Of a stretch of DNA of 64,000 nt, positions 36,556 to 45,550 are shown one piece after another (position 1 is the stretch's first letter; each line of letters starts with the position of its first letter). The DNA comes from Carpediemonas membranifera (Eukaryota > Fornicata): assembly GCA_019828565.1 (NCBI GenBank), contig JAHDYR010000020.1, positions 62,001 to 126,000 of the forward strand, given 5' to 3'. The notes under the pieces are model-generated. The model saw only the letters and a program-made list of their open reading frames with translations. It ran no database searches and was not told where the DNA came from. The translations under genes were made by a program, and so were the position numbers.

Positions 36556-38019
36556 TCACGCGTGGAGTCCCAGCATTTGCACAAGGTTGACACTGCCTTC
36601 CACCTTCCTCGGGGGCCGGGGCACACTGCCGTTCTTGGCCTTGTTCTCGTTGGCGAAGCGGCCTCTGCTGAAAAGCGCAGCCGCTGCCTGGCTGAACGAC
36701 CGGGGTCCGAGCCGCAGGATCTGCTGGATGTCGTACTCCTGCGGCAGGGCCAGACGGCTCGGGTCCGGCATCTGGCCGCCGTGCGCGGGTACGACTGTGG
36801 GGGCGAGGGCCACGACGCCGGGTGTGGGCGGGGCCGTGATTGCTGTGGGGCGGGCGGGAGTCGGCGCGGTGCCGGCCCAAGTGGACGCTGTCTGCTGCTG
36901 CATCTGGACGGCGTTCATGAGCAGGCCCTGGGGGGTGGGGCCGGCGGGGAAGCCCGGAGGCAGGTCGGGCGGGGGATTCTGTCGCGAGCGGCTCGTCGAT
37001 GCTGCTCTCGACTGGCTCTGGCTCTGGCTGCCCTTCTTCTTCTGCCCGAGGGCCTCTGCAGGAGTGGGGAAGTCCGTCTTGGAGTTGCTGTCAGGAATGG
37101 GTGTCGCGGGCTTGCTCTTCGACTTCCCGACATTTGCCCAGGGCGCGGGCGAGCTGCTGATGGGTGCAACCGAGCTCTCCTTCTTGCCACTGCCGGGCGG
37201 GGGCGGGAAGCACTTGTCCTGATCAGGGGTGGCAGCGAACGTCACTCGCCCAGACGGCAGTGTCGGCTTCACAAGCTGGTTGAACGACGTCCGCGCGGGC
37301 CCGTGTGCCTTGTCCCTGGCCCCAAGCACCTCCTCGCCCAGCTCGTGGAGGTACATGCACTCCGGGTTGGAGCAGGAGCGGTGCTGCAGGAAGTTCGAAC
37401 AGTACTTTGTAGTCCCAAACGACGCCTGGATCTGCTTGCCGCCGAAGTACGTTCCATCGACTGCTACGATCGCCGTCGTGGCATCCTCGGACTTAGCAAA
37501 TGTCGCATACGCGCAGGCAGAGTCGTGCGACGTGTTGCCGCTGTTGATAATGATCTTCGTGATCTTGCCGTACTGTCCCAACATCGAATGCTGCCTGAGG
37601 ATGGACTCCCGGGCGATATTCGAGGGCAGATTCACGAGATAGACGAGGTTTCGTTGCAACACACGGACATTCGTCAAATGTGACAGATCATCCTGCCGGT
37701 TCCACACACTGTCCTGCGAGTGAGTCCGGTAGAAGCTTCCTCCACCGTTCCGGGACATACTTTGCTTGTTTGACCTCGTTACGGGCTCCACGTTGACTTG
37801 GACGTCCTCGTAGTGCGCATCCTTGTCGTCGTATGGTTTCCTGCACGCTGGGCACCGGGCATCTGTCTGCTTCAATTTGTGAAGGCAGAAACGACACACC
37901 TGGTACTTGCAGGGGCAGGGGAAGAAGCATATCTCAGTTGTGTCCAGTTTCTCTCCGCATAGCGGACACAGTGGCTCATCGTCATCAATTTCGTCCAAAA
38001 GTGTTTGCCATTTCTCCAT
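36556..38019 (-). CDS. CNOT4: NOT4/CNOT4-like RING E3 ubiquitin ligase
   Basis: The 487-residue protein opens with a C4C4-type RING (CPLCGEKLDTTEICFFPCPC, KYQVCRFCLHKL, ARCPACRKPYD), the NOT4 variant. An RRM follows (LVYLVNLPSNIARESILRQH, YGKITKIIINS, ACAYATFAKSEDATTAI), then a CCCH finger (CSNFLQHRSCSNPECMYLHE). The order RING-RRM-CCCH is diagnostic for Not4, the E3 ligase of the CCR4-NOT complex, which acts in mRNA decay and ribosome quality control. The long C-terminal half is Pro/Ser-rich and disordered. A GTGCACTTTAA element lies 54 nt upstream. Confidence 0.93.
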   Translation of the reverse strand: MEKWQTLLDEIDDDEPLCPLCGEKLDTTEICFFPCPCKYQVCRFCLHKLKQTDARCPACRKPYDDKDAHYEDVQVNVEPVTRSNKQSMSRNGGGSFYRTHSQDSVWNRQDDLSHLTNVRVLQRNLVYLVNLPSNIARESILRQHSMLGQYGKITKIIINSGNTSHDSACAYATFAKSEDATTAIVAVDGTYFGGKQIQASFGTTKYCSNFLQHRSCSNPECMYLHELGEEVLGARDKAHGPARTSFNQLVKPTLPSGRVTFAATPDQDKCFPPPPGSGKKESSVAPISSSPAPWANVGKSKSKPATPIPDSNSKTDFPTPAEALGQKKKGSQSQSQSRAASTSRSRQNPPPDLPPGFPAGPTPQGLLMNAVQMQQQTASTWAGTAPTPARPTAITAPPTPGVVALAPTVVPAHGGQMPDPSRLALPQEYDIQQILRLGPRSFSQAAAALFSRGRFANENKAKNGSVPRPPRKVEGSVNLVQMLGLHA

Positions 38020-38072
38020 TTTGGGCTATGTAGTTCTCCTTCTGAGAATCCTTCCAAGCGCAATAGCAGAAC

Positions 38073-38083
38073 GTGCACTTTAA
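38073..38083. promoter_or_regulatory. Promoter-like element upstream of NOT4
   Basis: Plus strand GTGCACTTTAA (gene sense TTAAAGTGCAC), 54 nt upstream of the ATG and only ~25 bp from a Fanzor 3'-end fragment. Confidence 0.6.
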
Positions 38084-38107
38084 GGTTGTTGCGCAGGCAG
38101 GGGGGCT

Positions 38108-38191
38108 TACCGCCAACATTCGTCCTGACGGATGATATTGTACAGTTTGGCACTTATATCGTTCCTTTCAGGCCCTGTCTTGGAGGTTCGA
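38108..38191 (+). mobile_element. Fanzor element 3'-end remnant (copy C)
   Basis: Plus-strand copy of the tail seen at 63557-63660 and 15790-15880: TTACCGCCAACATTCGTC at one end and CCCTGTCTTGGAGGTTCGA at the other, with small indels that break the reading frame. Only ~84 bp remain. It lies head-on against the NOT4 promoter region. The abrupt end after GGTTCGA helps define the element terminus. Confidence 0.7.
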
Positions 38192-38568
38192 TCACTGCAC
38201 AACAGCGCAGGGGACTCGAAGAAGGCACATTGTACCCCGGGCGACAGATCTATACAGTATATACGCTGTTCTCTCATATTGCCGCGTTTTTTTGATTTCG
38301 CAATTCTGCGCCAAACTATGGCGCGAAGAATTGGTCGCAAGCGATGTCCCACAAATATTTGCGACACCGATTGTGTGCTCTAAAGCGACAAACAAACAAT
38401 TGGGGGCTTTAATAATTAACAGGGGTCGACACCAATGTGTCGAGCTGATTGGATTGCCAATCAAATTATGAATGACACTTGACAACGGGCCGGAAATCAC
38501 CGCCAGCAGACGACCATCGCTGTCACTAAAGAAATGTGTAACACTGCTGAAACAACAGGACAGCACCG
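38192..38568. other. Intergenic, no gene seen
   Basis: About 375 bp downstream of the Fanzor remnant, AT-rich near 38,400; no motif recognised. Confidence 0.6.
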
Positions 38569-39705
38569 TCACCGGCCAAGGTCCTCGAGCCGCATTCTCC
38601 TATGGGGGACACCCTTTCCTCTCCCTCCCTGCTCAAGCTCCACTGGGCCGACGATGGTGCCCTCATCAGGGGACCTAGGGACGACGGGGAAACGGCCACG
38701 GACACCCACAGATGAGCTGCGGGCCTTATCATCGCCCAGGTCGACTCTGGGGCGGGCTGGGCGGGCCCTCGTGTCGTTGGCGGCTGGGGCACGGGCTCGG
38801 TCGGCAAGCTTGTGGCTGATAAGGCTGGGCGTGGGTCGAGGCACGCCGGACTGGCCCTTCGCCCGTTCATAGCCCAAGCCGTGTCCGACGCTAGGCCCTG
38901 GCTGGACCTGGATCGGCGGGGGTGCCCGCTGTGTCGGGGCGACGGCCTGCTGCGGCCTCTCGTTCTCATCGGGCTTGGAGGGCAGCTCCTTTCCGCGGGT
39001 CGCGTAGGAAGCATACCCCTCCCTGCGTCTGGGGGCACTGGCCTTGGCAGGCTTCACAGTCTTCTTCTTAGCGACAGTCTGGACCCCTACTGAGGCCATA
39101 CTAGGCGACACAGCCGTCTGTGTATCCGCGTCTGTGCCCGCTGGCCTTGGGGCTGAGCCATGGACGAAGCCGGCGAGTTCCTCCTTGAGGGTCTCAATCT
39201 TGGTAGTCTGCAGCTTCACCACTACCTGGAGCTTCTCCTTGGACATCTTCAGGAGTCCGGCGAGCTTCTCTAGCCGGGCTACCTCTGCCCTGAGGTCCTC
39301 GAGCTCGGCAGACGCACCCTCGCCGACACTCTGACTCTTCTGGGCGACAGGCGATGTTGTCTTGTCCAGTGTCAGTGACACAGGGCTGGTGGGACCCACA
39401 GACCGGTCGACGAAGCTCCTACGGGCGATCGGGGGGGTCTGGATCGGATGCATGCTTGGCTCGGTTGGTTCAGGTGTTGCGGTGTGCATAAGGCGCTCTT
39501 CCATTGTATCTACCAAGTCCTGCTCCTGGATGACGGGAATTGGCTCTTGTTTCGGTTTTGCTGGCGTCTCTATCTGAATGTCGGTGAGGCGCTTGAGCAC
39601 GCTGTCTAACATATCAGAATCCAGCGATCTGTCATTAGTTGATATGCTTTCCGCTCCAGCTTCATCTGGATCACCTTTGAAACTGCTCCAAAGCCTCGCA
39701 AACAT
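38569..39705 (-). CDS. Unknown protein with a central coiled coil, mostly disordered
   Basis: 378 residues beginning MFARLWSSFKGDPDEAG. A short coiled coil (SAELEDLRAEVARLEKLAGL to TLKEELAGF) sits in a Pro/Ser/Thr-rich, low-complexity protein. Several DTQT/GVQT-like short motifs (TDADTQTAVS, VGVQTVAKK) recall dynein light chain LC8-binding sites, which is my inference. Family not recognised. Confidence 0.75.
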   Translation of the reverse strand: MFARLWSSFKGDPDEAGAESISTNDRSLDSDMLDSVLKRLTDIQIETPAKPKQEPIPVIQEQDLVDTMEERLMHTATPEPTEPSMHPIQTPPIARRSFVDRSVGPTSPVSLTLDKTTSPVAQKSQSVGEGASAELEDLRAEVARLEKLAGLLKMSKEKLQVVVKLQTTKIETLKEELAGFVHGSAPRPAGTDADTQTAVSPSMASVGVQTVAKKKTVKPAKASAPRRREGYASYATRGKELPSKPDENERPQQAVAPTQRAPPPIQVQPGPSVGHGLGYERAKGQSGVPRPTPSLISHKLADRARAPAANDTRARPARPRVDLGDDKARSSSVGVRGRFPVVPRSPDEGTIVGPVELEQGGRGKGVPHRRMRLEDLGR

Positions 39706-39880
39706 TTGCTTAACTCGCGTCCTCCTGTGAATGTCGCTCGAACGACACGGCTGTTCTGTAGTAGAAGCTGTGTTCCTTATGGTTGTTGCACAACGCCATT
39801 TCGTAGCCCTTGGCCAAACCCCACCCCTTTCCGGGCTGAGTACTCCGACGTATCTTCGACGAATTAACAGTATTCATGCT

Positions 39881-40663
39881 TTATTCTCCGCACGCGGCAC
39901 GTCTCTTCGCAAGCAGGGCCTGCAACTGGTTATCCATGGGGTTGACCATGCCCATGCCGCCGACACGGGGCTTGGGCTTGGGCTTCGGCTTGGGCACAGG
40001 AGCTTCGCCTTCAGCTTCAGCTTCGGCCTCACCTTCCTCGGTGGGAGCCACAGGGGCCTCGCCATCCTCGGGAACAGCGGCGGGGGCTGTCTCTTCACTC
40101 TCGGGCAGGCCCTCGTCAGGCAGAGCCTCCTCGGTCTCCTCAGTGGGTTCGGCAGGTTCGGCGAGTTCGGCAGGCTCAGCGGGTTCGTGCTTCTCCTCAG
40201 GTTCCTTCTCTACCTCCTGGTCATCCTGCTCCTCAACCTGCGTCTCAGGCTGAGTCTCTTCGGCGGGTTCGACTGGGTCTGCCACCTCCTCCTCTTTTGG
40301 CTCCTCAGGTTCCGTCAGCGCAGCAGCAATCACAGACGGCGGGGGTCTACGGCGTCTAGTTGCTACGCGCGGCCGCGTGGTGGTGAGCGGGGGGAGGATG
40401 TCTTCCCGCTTCCTCTGAGCTTGGATGAACTCAGAAACAACGAATGCAGCAAATAAGAGTGGGTTCTGCTTCGGGATTTCCGAAACAAGATGAGGTCTGT
40501 TGTCGTTGATCCACACCTGGATCGCGTTCGAGCCGTTCTCCGTCAGAAAGCTCAGGAACTTGTCCACCTCGTACTGGCAGTTTGTCAATGTCTTGAAAGC
40601 CTTGTCTATCGTGTCATACAGCCCTTGTACTTCATCCACTGCGGTAGTAAAACCTGCCTGCAT
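39881..40663 (-). CDS. Unknown acidic protein (260 aa)
   Basis: The N-terminal ~85 residues are ordered and helical (DEVQGLYDTIDKAFKTL, FAAFVVSEFIQAQRKRED), followed by a Glu/Pro-rich acidic stretch of ~120 residues with repeated AEPAEP units, a PKPKPKPKP segment and a final QLQALLAKRRA helix. No family recognised. Promoter-like TTAAAGTGCG lies 41 nt upstream. Confidence 0.75.
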   Translation of the reverse strand: MQAGFTTAVDEVQGLYDTIDKAFKTLTNCQYEVDKFLSFLTENGSNAIQVWINDNRPHLVSEIPKQNPLLFAAFVVSEFIQAQRKREDILPPLTTTRPRVATRRRRPPPSVIAAALTEPEEPKEEEVADPVEPAEETQPETQVEEQDDQEVEKEPEEKHEPAEPAELAEPAEPTEETEEALPDEGLPESEETAPAAVPEDGEAPVAPTEEGEAEAEAEGEAPVPKPKPKPKPRVGGMGMVNPMDNQLQALLAKRRAACGE

Positions 40664-40703
40664 GATATCTTTGCGTCTTGTCTTGAAGTTCGTAGTCTTG
40701 TGG

Positions 40704-40713
40704 TTAAAGTGCG
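40704..40713. promoter_or_regulatory. Promoter-like element upstream of the acidic-protein gene
   Basis: Plus strand TTAAAGTGCG (gene sense CGCACTTTAA), 41 nt from the ATG. Confidence 0.5.
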
Positions 40714-40972
40714 TCGCAAGAAAAATTCACCGCATGATGCTCAAGTAGAATACATACATGACTGATCAGATGGTAGACCCGTCAACCTTCCGACTCCTTA
40801 TTCGTGGAAAAAACTTAATTAATAACAGGTCGACCAACTGCCCTGAGAAACAGACTGAGTCGACGGGTAAAGGCTAATGCCGCACACTGATAGGCCAGCG
40901 ACTGCAGGCACCAGTAAAATCGATTGTCAGAATATTTTACCGGAATTTTCCCAGAAAACGTGACAAAAAAAG

Positions 40973-41656
40973 TTAAACATAGAATAGGCTGTGCGTCAGG
41001 CTCTGCTCGTACGCCAGCCCCACACCGGCCAAAACCCCGTCCGCAACAGACGGCCACTGATTCGGATGATACGCACCGAGCTTAGTGGCAATGTCGAAGG
41101 CGACAATGGCCCCAAGAGAGGCCCCGGCGATAGAGTCCACGGTGGCAATGTTGACAAGAAGCAGCTCGTCCACGTCGCCCCGCTGCAGCTCCATGGCAAT
41201 GAACTGGGCGAGTTCGGAATAGACGATGCGGTCAAACGTGATGACGAGCGACGGTAGTGCCACATGCCGTCCTCGGAACGTTTGCTGGAAGCTCTCGGGG
41301 CAGTCCTTAACGGTCATATCCCGCTCGAGCATGGCAATTATGCCCTCGCGAGTGTAAAAATCGGCACCGCGGCGCATGCATTCGTCGATAAGGCGTTGAT
41401 AGGTTGTCTTGCTGCCGGGCGACCGCGCGAGGCCACTGGGGCTGAACTGTGCTGTAAGGGGGAAGCCAGTGGGTGATGGAAGCCGAATAGCGTCCGCAGC
41501 ACCATAGCTTCCGATGAGTTCCGCCGGATAACCCTGTTCCAAGAAGAACCGATGGGCTTCGATACTTCTATTGACGTTACTCGCACATACAAGTGCTGTC
41601 CTGAATAATATAGGCCCAGGATCATCAATCATCGTCCCACTGTCCCCCTGCACCAT
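40973..41656 (-). CDS. SSU72: SSU72-like RNA polymerase II CTD phosphatase
   Basis: The 227-residue protein has the Ssu72 catalytic loop CASNVNRS (C24 and R30 of the CX5R signature), followed by RSIEAHRFFLEQGY, TTYQRLIDECMRRGADFYTR, EGIIAMLERD and LVITFDRIVY. This order and spacing are those of Ssu72, which removes phosphate from Ser5/Ser7 of the RNA polymerase II tail and acts in 3'-end formation. The protein is ~30 residues longer than the human form. No intron is needed. Confidence 0.93.
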   Translation of the reverse strand: MVQGDSGTMIDDPGPILFRTALVCASNVNRSIEAHRFFLEQGYPAELIGSYGAADAIRLPSPTGFPLTAQFSPSGLARSPGSKTTYQRLIDECMRRGADFYTREGIIAMLERDMTVKDCPESFQQTFRGRHVALPSLVITFDRIVYSELAQFIAMELQRGDVDELLLVNIATVDSIAGASLGAIVAFDIATKLGAYHPNQWPSVADGVLAGVGLAYEQSLTHSLFYV

Positions 41657-41877
41657 TGTACTTCGTTATTTGTGTATCGTTACGGCGAGCATTTTTGGCG
41701 GAGACATGAAGAGTGCTTTCTGCGCGAGGCTGCCTCAGCCGGGCATCAGGAAGGTGTCGATTGTCCAGAAGAACGCGCTAACGGGGAACACAGGGTGTAT
41801 GACGCTGACCAAGCCCCGCGATCGACTGAGAGCAGATCAGCACGTTTATGTGAGACATGAAACAGCCACACCTGCCC

Positions 41878-42597
41878 TCAGGCCTCCTCGTCCTTCTTCT
41901 TCCAGCTATTCTTCTCGAGCGCGCTGAGCTGCGAGGACACGATGGCGATAAACAGCGCCGTGCCGTCCACCGTTACAAAGGTGTACGTGGGGATGAAGCC
42001 GACCGCAGTGAGGAGGGTGATACACAACCAAAGCGTCCCACACAGCATCAGCACCTCCCGCAGTCCATCGAAGCACACCCGGTCCCAGAAGGTGAGCCCA
42101 AACAGCATCACCACGACGAGGGTGTTCATCCCGTAACCGAGCCAGTAGCCAGTATCGCCGTCCCACCACCAGTCGGTGACCTTGGCGCCAGACCAGCATG
42201 CACCGATGATGATTGCGCGAATGAGCATCCATGCGTTCCACTTGCCCAGGACGGCACGGGGAAAGAGGGCTGGGAAGCCAAGGCGGCGCCACTTGCCCTC
42301 GCGGTAGATCACTATGGGGCGGATGTGGAGGGCTCGACCGACGGCACAGCCGAAGATGGTGCCAACGATGCCCTGGAGAGGATCGCCGATGAGGGAATCG
42401 TAATGGTTCTCGATGGACTCGTTGCCGCCGAAATACGAGCCGATGGAGATGAATGAGAGCGCTTCTAACAGTTCCCAGATGAATGCCATTGCGATGGAGA
42501 TGGAAACATCTTGTGTGAGGAAGTACAGAAACAGGGGGTTGAGGATGTGCTGCACTGGCCATGCATCCATTTCAAGGGCAAATTCAAAGCGATCCAT
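41878..42597 (-). CDS. Multi-pass membrane protein, family not recognised
   Basis: 239 residues with about six hydrophobic segments (ISIAMAFIWELLEALSFISI, LGYGMNTLVVVMLFGLTFW, EVLMLCGTLWLCITLLTAVG) and polar conserved-looking loops (GGNESIENHYDSLIGDPLQG, KVTDWWWDGDTGYWLGY). It ends in KKKDEEA, an endoplasmic-reticulum-retrieval-like basic tail in an atypical position. The Glu/Asp/Trp-rich membrane-edge motifs suggest an enzyme or transporter, but I cannot assign one. Confidence 0.75.
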   Translation of the reverse strand: MDRFEFALEMDAWPVQHILNPLFLYFLTQDVSISIAMAFIWELLEALSFISIGSYFGGNESIENHYDSLIGDPLQGIVGTIFGCAVGRALHIRPIVIYREGKWRRLGFPALFPRAVLGKWNAWMLIRAIIIGACWSGAKVTDWWWDGDTGYWLGYGMNTLVVVMLFGLTFWDRVCFDGLREVLMLCGTLWLCITLLTAVGFIPTYTFVTVDGTALFIAIVSSQLSALEKNSWKKKDEEA

Positions 42598-42926
42598 GGC
42601 AAGTAGTGCTCCTATGGGTGTGTAGGCGTGTCATTGCGGAATGACGCGTTTTGTCAGAAAAGATCTTGGAATCTTGTGCGAGTTGTTAGGACGCGCGGAT
42701 GTTGGATAAACTACTGTAGAGGTTCGCAGAGGCGTCGTTCATACCCAAACTAGCGTTGAAGCTGCGCGTTGACAGCTGTGTATCTGCAGTGAACGTCTGC
42801 CCGATCAACAAAGAAAAAGCTTCCACGAGACAGCAACTCGATATTCTTTGATGTATTGTCGTCATTATCGACATTGCATCCTCTGCACCATCGCCGTAGA
42901 GTGCTTGCGGCTGTGAATCCCATCCC

Positions 42927-43175
42927 TCAGTCCTTTCTCTGGGTGTAGTACGATGCACTGGGGAGCGGAGGCATGAAGTGCTTATACCAGTCTGTATAAG
43001 AGGCAACAAGCGTTAAAACGAACTGATGACGTTCTCACGGTGCTTCACACCGGAATCGTGGTCTCGGCGAGCACTCATAGAGTCGTGAGCAAGGTAAACT
43101 GTGTTAGTGCATCACATAGCCGTAGCATGCTAACATACCGTCACAGTACGGACAGTAATAACGATTCTTCGTCAT
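42927..43175 (-). CDS. SNRPC: U1 snRNP-specific protein C (three tiny exons)
   Basis: The gene is visible only after splicing. Exons are 43139-43175, 43024-43098 and 42927-42991; introns are 40 nt (GTATGT..CTAACACAG) and 32 nt (GTTCGT..TATACAG). The 58-residue product begins MTKNRYYCPYCDVYLAHDS and continues ARRDHDSGVKHRENV. Cysteines 8 and 11 and histidines 26 and 32 have the exact CX2C-X14-HX5H spacing of the U1-C zinc finger. U1-C stabilises U1 snRNA pairing to the 5' splice site. The long Pro/Gly tail of animal U1-C is missing, and the protein ends soon after a WYKHFMPPLPSASY stretch that matches the family's helix region. The first exon begins 67 bp beyond the stop of the Fanzor relic. 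Confidence 0.88.
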
Positions 43176-43241
43176 TTTAATCGAAGGGTTTTTGAATGAA
43201 GTATCATAATGTGCACAGTGCAAGCACTGCGTCTCTCCACT

Positions 43242-44663
43242 TCAATTAGCTTGCCCGGAGGCGAAGACAAGCGGCTGGTTAGCCATAATTGGTGTATTGG
43301 GGTTATAGTTGGGAAGACGGGCTGGAGGTCTTGGATTTCTGAAAGCACTGGCTTGATGCTGTGCATCCGTCATGAGGCCGCAATCCAAGATGTTCTGTGC
43401 AGCAGTCTTGTCTCTGTGGGAGAGATTGAGCCAAGTGGTGGTACACTTTCTCGTCCCCTCGTTGATGATCTGAACGATGTTCTCATGGACAAACCTAATC
43501 GACTGTTTGAGAGCCTCTAGACTTGTCGTTTTGAACGATGCTGCGCTCATATTCACGCGGAAAGAGGGGGTGGCAGTGTAGCCACACTTAGCGAGTACGC
43601 CAGATACACTCTGCCCGTCTGGGCGGCGGATCGTGTAGCCGCCCAGCGACCGAGCACCAGGGTCGAAGCCCATGAGAGCTTGAATGTCCGGGGCAGGAGT
43701 AGCCTCGGCGTCATCCTGACAGAGCCGAGCCCGCTTGTTGCTGCTACCCTTTTTGTACGTGGGCCGTTCAGCCACCCGACCGCCACGGTATTTCTCGCGA
43801 ACCACCCAAACCGTCACAGCAACAGAGACCCCGTCAGTCTTCACAGAGAGCACTCTGCGGAGCTTGGTGATGTCGCCGTGATCACGCTCGTATCTATCAA
43901 CCTGCTCGTCGGTCAAGTTGCTCTTCGCTGACCAATCCCGATAGACACGGAGGCGCCTCTTCATCGCTGGGGTGAGCGACATATAACCGTACTCGATGGT
44001 CATGAACCCAGGCCTGACCGGCGCCATCGGCACGAACGGAACGAGCTTCGGCTCTGGCAGGGCCTGACTGAGCTCGAGGTTCACGGCACGAGTGAGTGTG
44101 ACCAGCTTGGTCACTGCAGCACTCATGCGCGTGACGCACGACAGCACGCCGACAAGGGCCTCGGCCACGGTACCAGTGCGACCCACCCGTTGCCCCTCGG
44201 GCGATGCATGCATTTGACGATGATGCATGCCATGATCGGCGGCTATGGCGGCAACCTCAGTGTCGAGCTCGCCTTGGGTGTCGAGAAAATCCTGTCGAAC
44301 ACCCGGCCGATCATGGAGGAGCGGACGCACCCGTTCTAATCCAGCACGAAGACGGGTCAGGTACCCGGGTGACGCGCGCGAGAGCCAGACCCGGGTGGCT
44401 GTGGAGTACTCGCCCAACCAGCTCTGAAATGGCGCTGCAATTCCAACGTAGGCTTCCCTGAAGTCCCGGACGAGTGGGGTTATGTCAGGGTCCCTCCACA
44501 TCTCCAGGTCGCCAATCCACCTGCACCGATCCGCTGCCTTTGCCTTCGACACCTTTTGCTGAGCAATGCTGACGATCTGCTTGAGGACCTCCTGGTCGAA
44601 CAGGTTGACCGTCCTCGGTGGGTCAACGCGTGCGCAGATGCAGAGACGCACGCAAGCAGGCAA
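43242..44663 (-). pseudogene. Fanzor (eukaryotic TnpB-like) nuclease relic, internally deleted
   Basis: The 473-codon frame carries Fanzor hallmarks: the TIEYGYMSLTPAMKRRLR segment, the LSVKTDGVSVAVTVWV segment (the family's TDGxxVS motif), the RuvC-I motif MGFDPGARSLGG (Asp 334) and the RuvC-III motif SHRDKTAAQNIL (Asp 418). Only 84 residues separate the two aspartates, against roughly 150-200 in intact members. The RuvC-II glutamate and the CxxC..CxxC zinc ribbon are absent. A single cysteine (RKCTTTW) stands where the ribbon should end, so the middle was deleted in frame. The frame begins at a TTG right after a stop codon, so the N-terminus is uncertain. An upstream segment (44664-44785, MKASVNKAIGEINGGG) could join through a 63-nt GT..AG intron. 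As it stands it cannot be an active nuclease of the known type. Confidence 0.82.
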
Positions 44664-44940
44664 GTGAATGTGTACTTAGCCTGCGTGAGAGAACGCATGC
44701 CGGGTTCAAGATTTCCTCGCCGCGGCGCGTTGTTATCGCCTCCACCGTTAATCTCGCCAATGGCCTTGTTAACGGAAGCCTTCACCGTGTATATCTTGGA
44801 AGGTATTGGAGTCTATTGAGCTGCCTGCATCGATCATTTCTTTTCAGGGTTCATCAGCTAGCAGCATCCCTCAAAACACAAGAAACCAGCATCATACAGC
44901 ACAAAGCGTCTTTACTACTAGCTACAACCGCTTTCCACCA

Positions 44941-45288
44941 CTAGTGTCTCTCACAACAGACGAAGACGACGAAGACGACGACGTCATGAGCTTCAGACGC
45001 CGGCAATGGACGACAGATGAGCGCGTAACAGACGAGCACAGACGCGACTGTGAGTCTCGCAGTTGTCGCGCCAATCACTAGCAGCGGCTTGCTGTCAACC
45101 GTAAACAGCTCTGGGGGGACAGGGATGCTTGTGATCTTGAGCCGCGCCCGGTTGGCCTCGGCCTCTGATAGCAGCAGCGAACAGTCTGCCCCCGAGTCCG
45201 GGTCAATCATACGGTAAACTCTCCGCAGCGTCGTGGTCGCTCGGGAGGCAGCCAAAGAGGTCTGTGATGTGTGATCGTGGGTGAGCAT
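44941..45288 (-). pseudogene. Retropepsin fragment of an LTR retrotransposon
   Basis: The minus-strand frame contains VYRMIDPDSGADCSLLLSEA, with the DSGA active-site motif of retroviral-type aspartic proteases. It continues with IPVPPELFTVDSKPLLVIGA, a plausible flap and body. No gag, reverse transcriptase or integrase is visible beside it. It lies immediately upstream of the Fanzor relic in the same orientation. Confidence 0.6.
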
Positions 45289-45550
45289 GGTGAACGGGCT
45301 GAAGGGAAGTCATTTAATCCCGCCCCAAAGATGCATTGAGAACAAGTCAGCCAAGGTGACCTCGCCCCCGGATGAAGACGGTCAAAGGCAACGACTTCGC
45401 ATGAGCAGAAAGATACCCCTATACGAGGCGCATGTCTCCAGGACCCAACCCCACCGCAGCTGAGTAGACCTTGGACCACCGGGACAATGACTGCGGCAAC
45501 GACAGTGCCACCGCTGACGTTGTCCCCGCCCCTTCACGTCAACGTCACCT

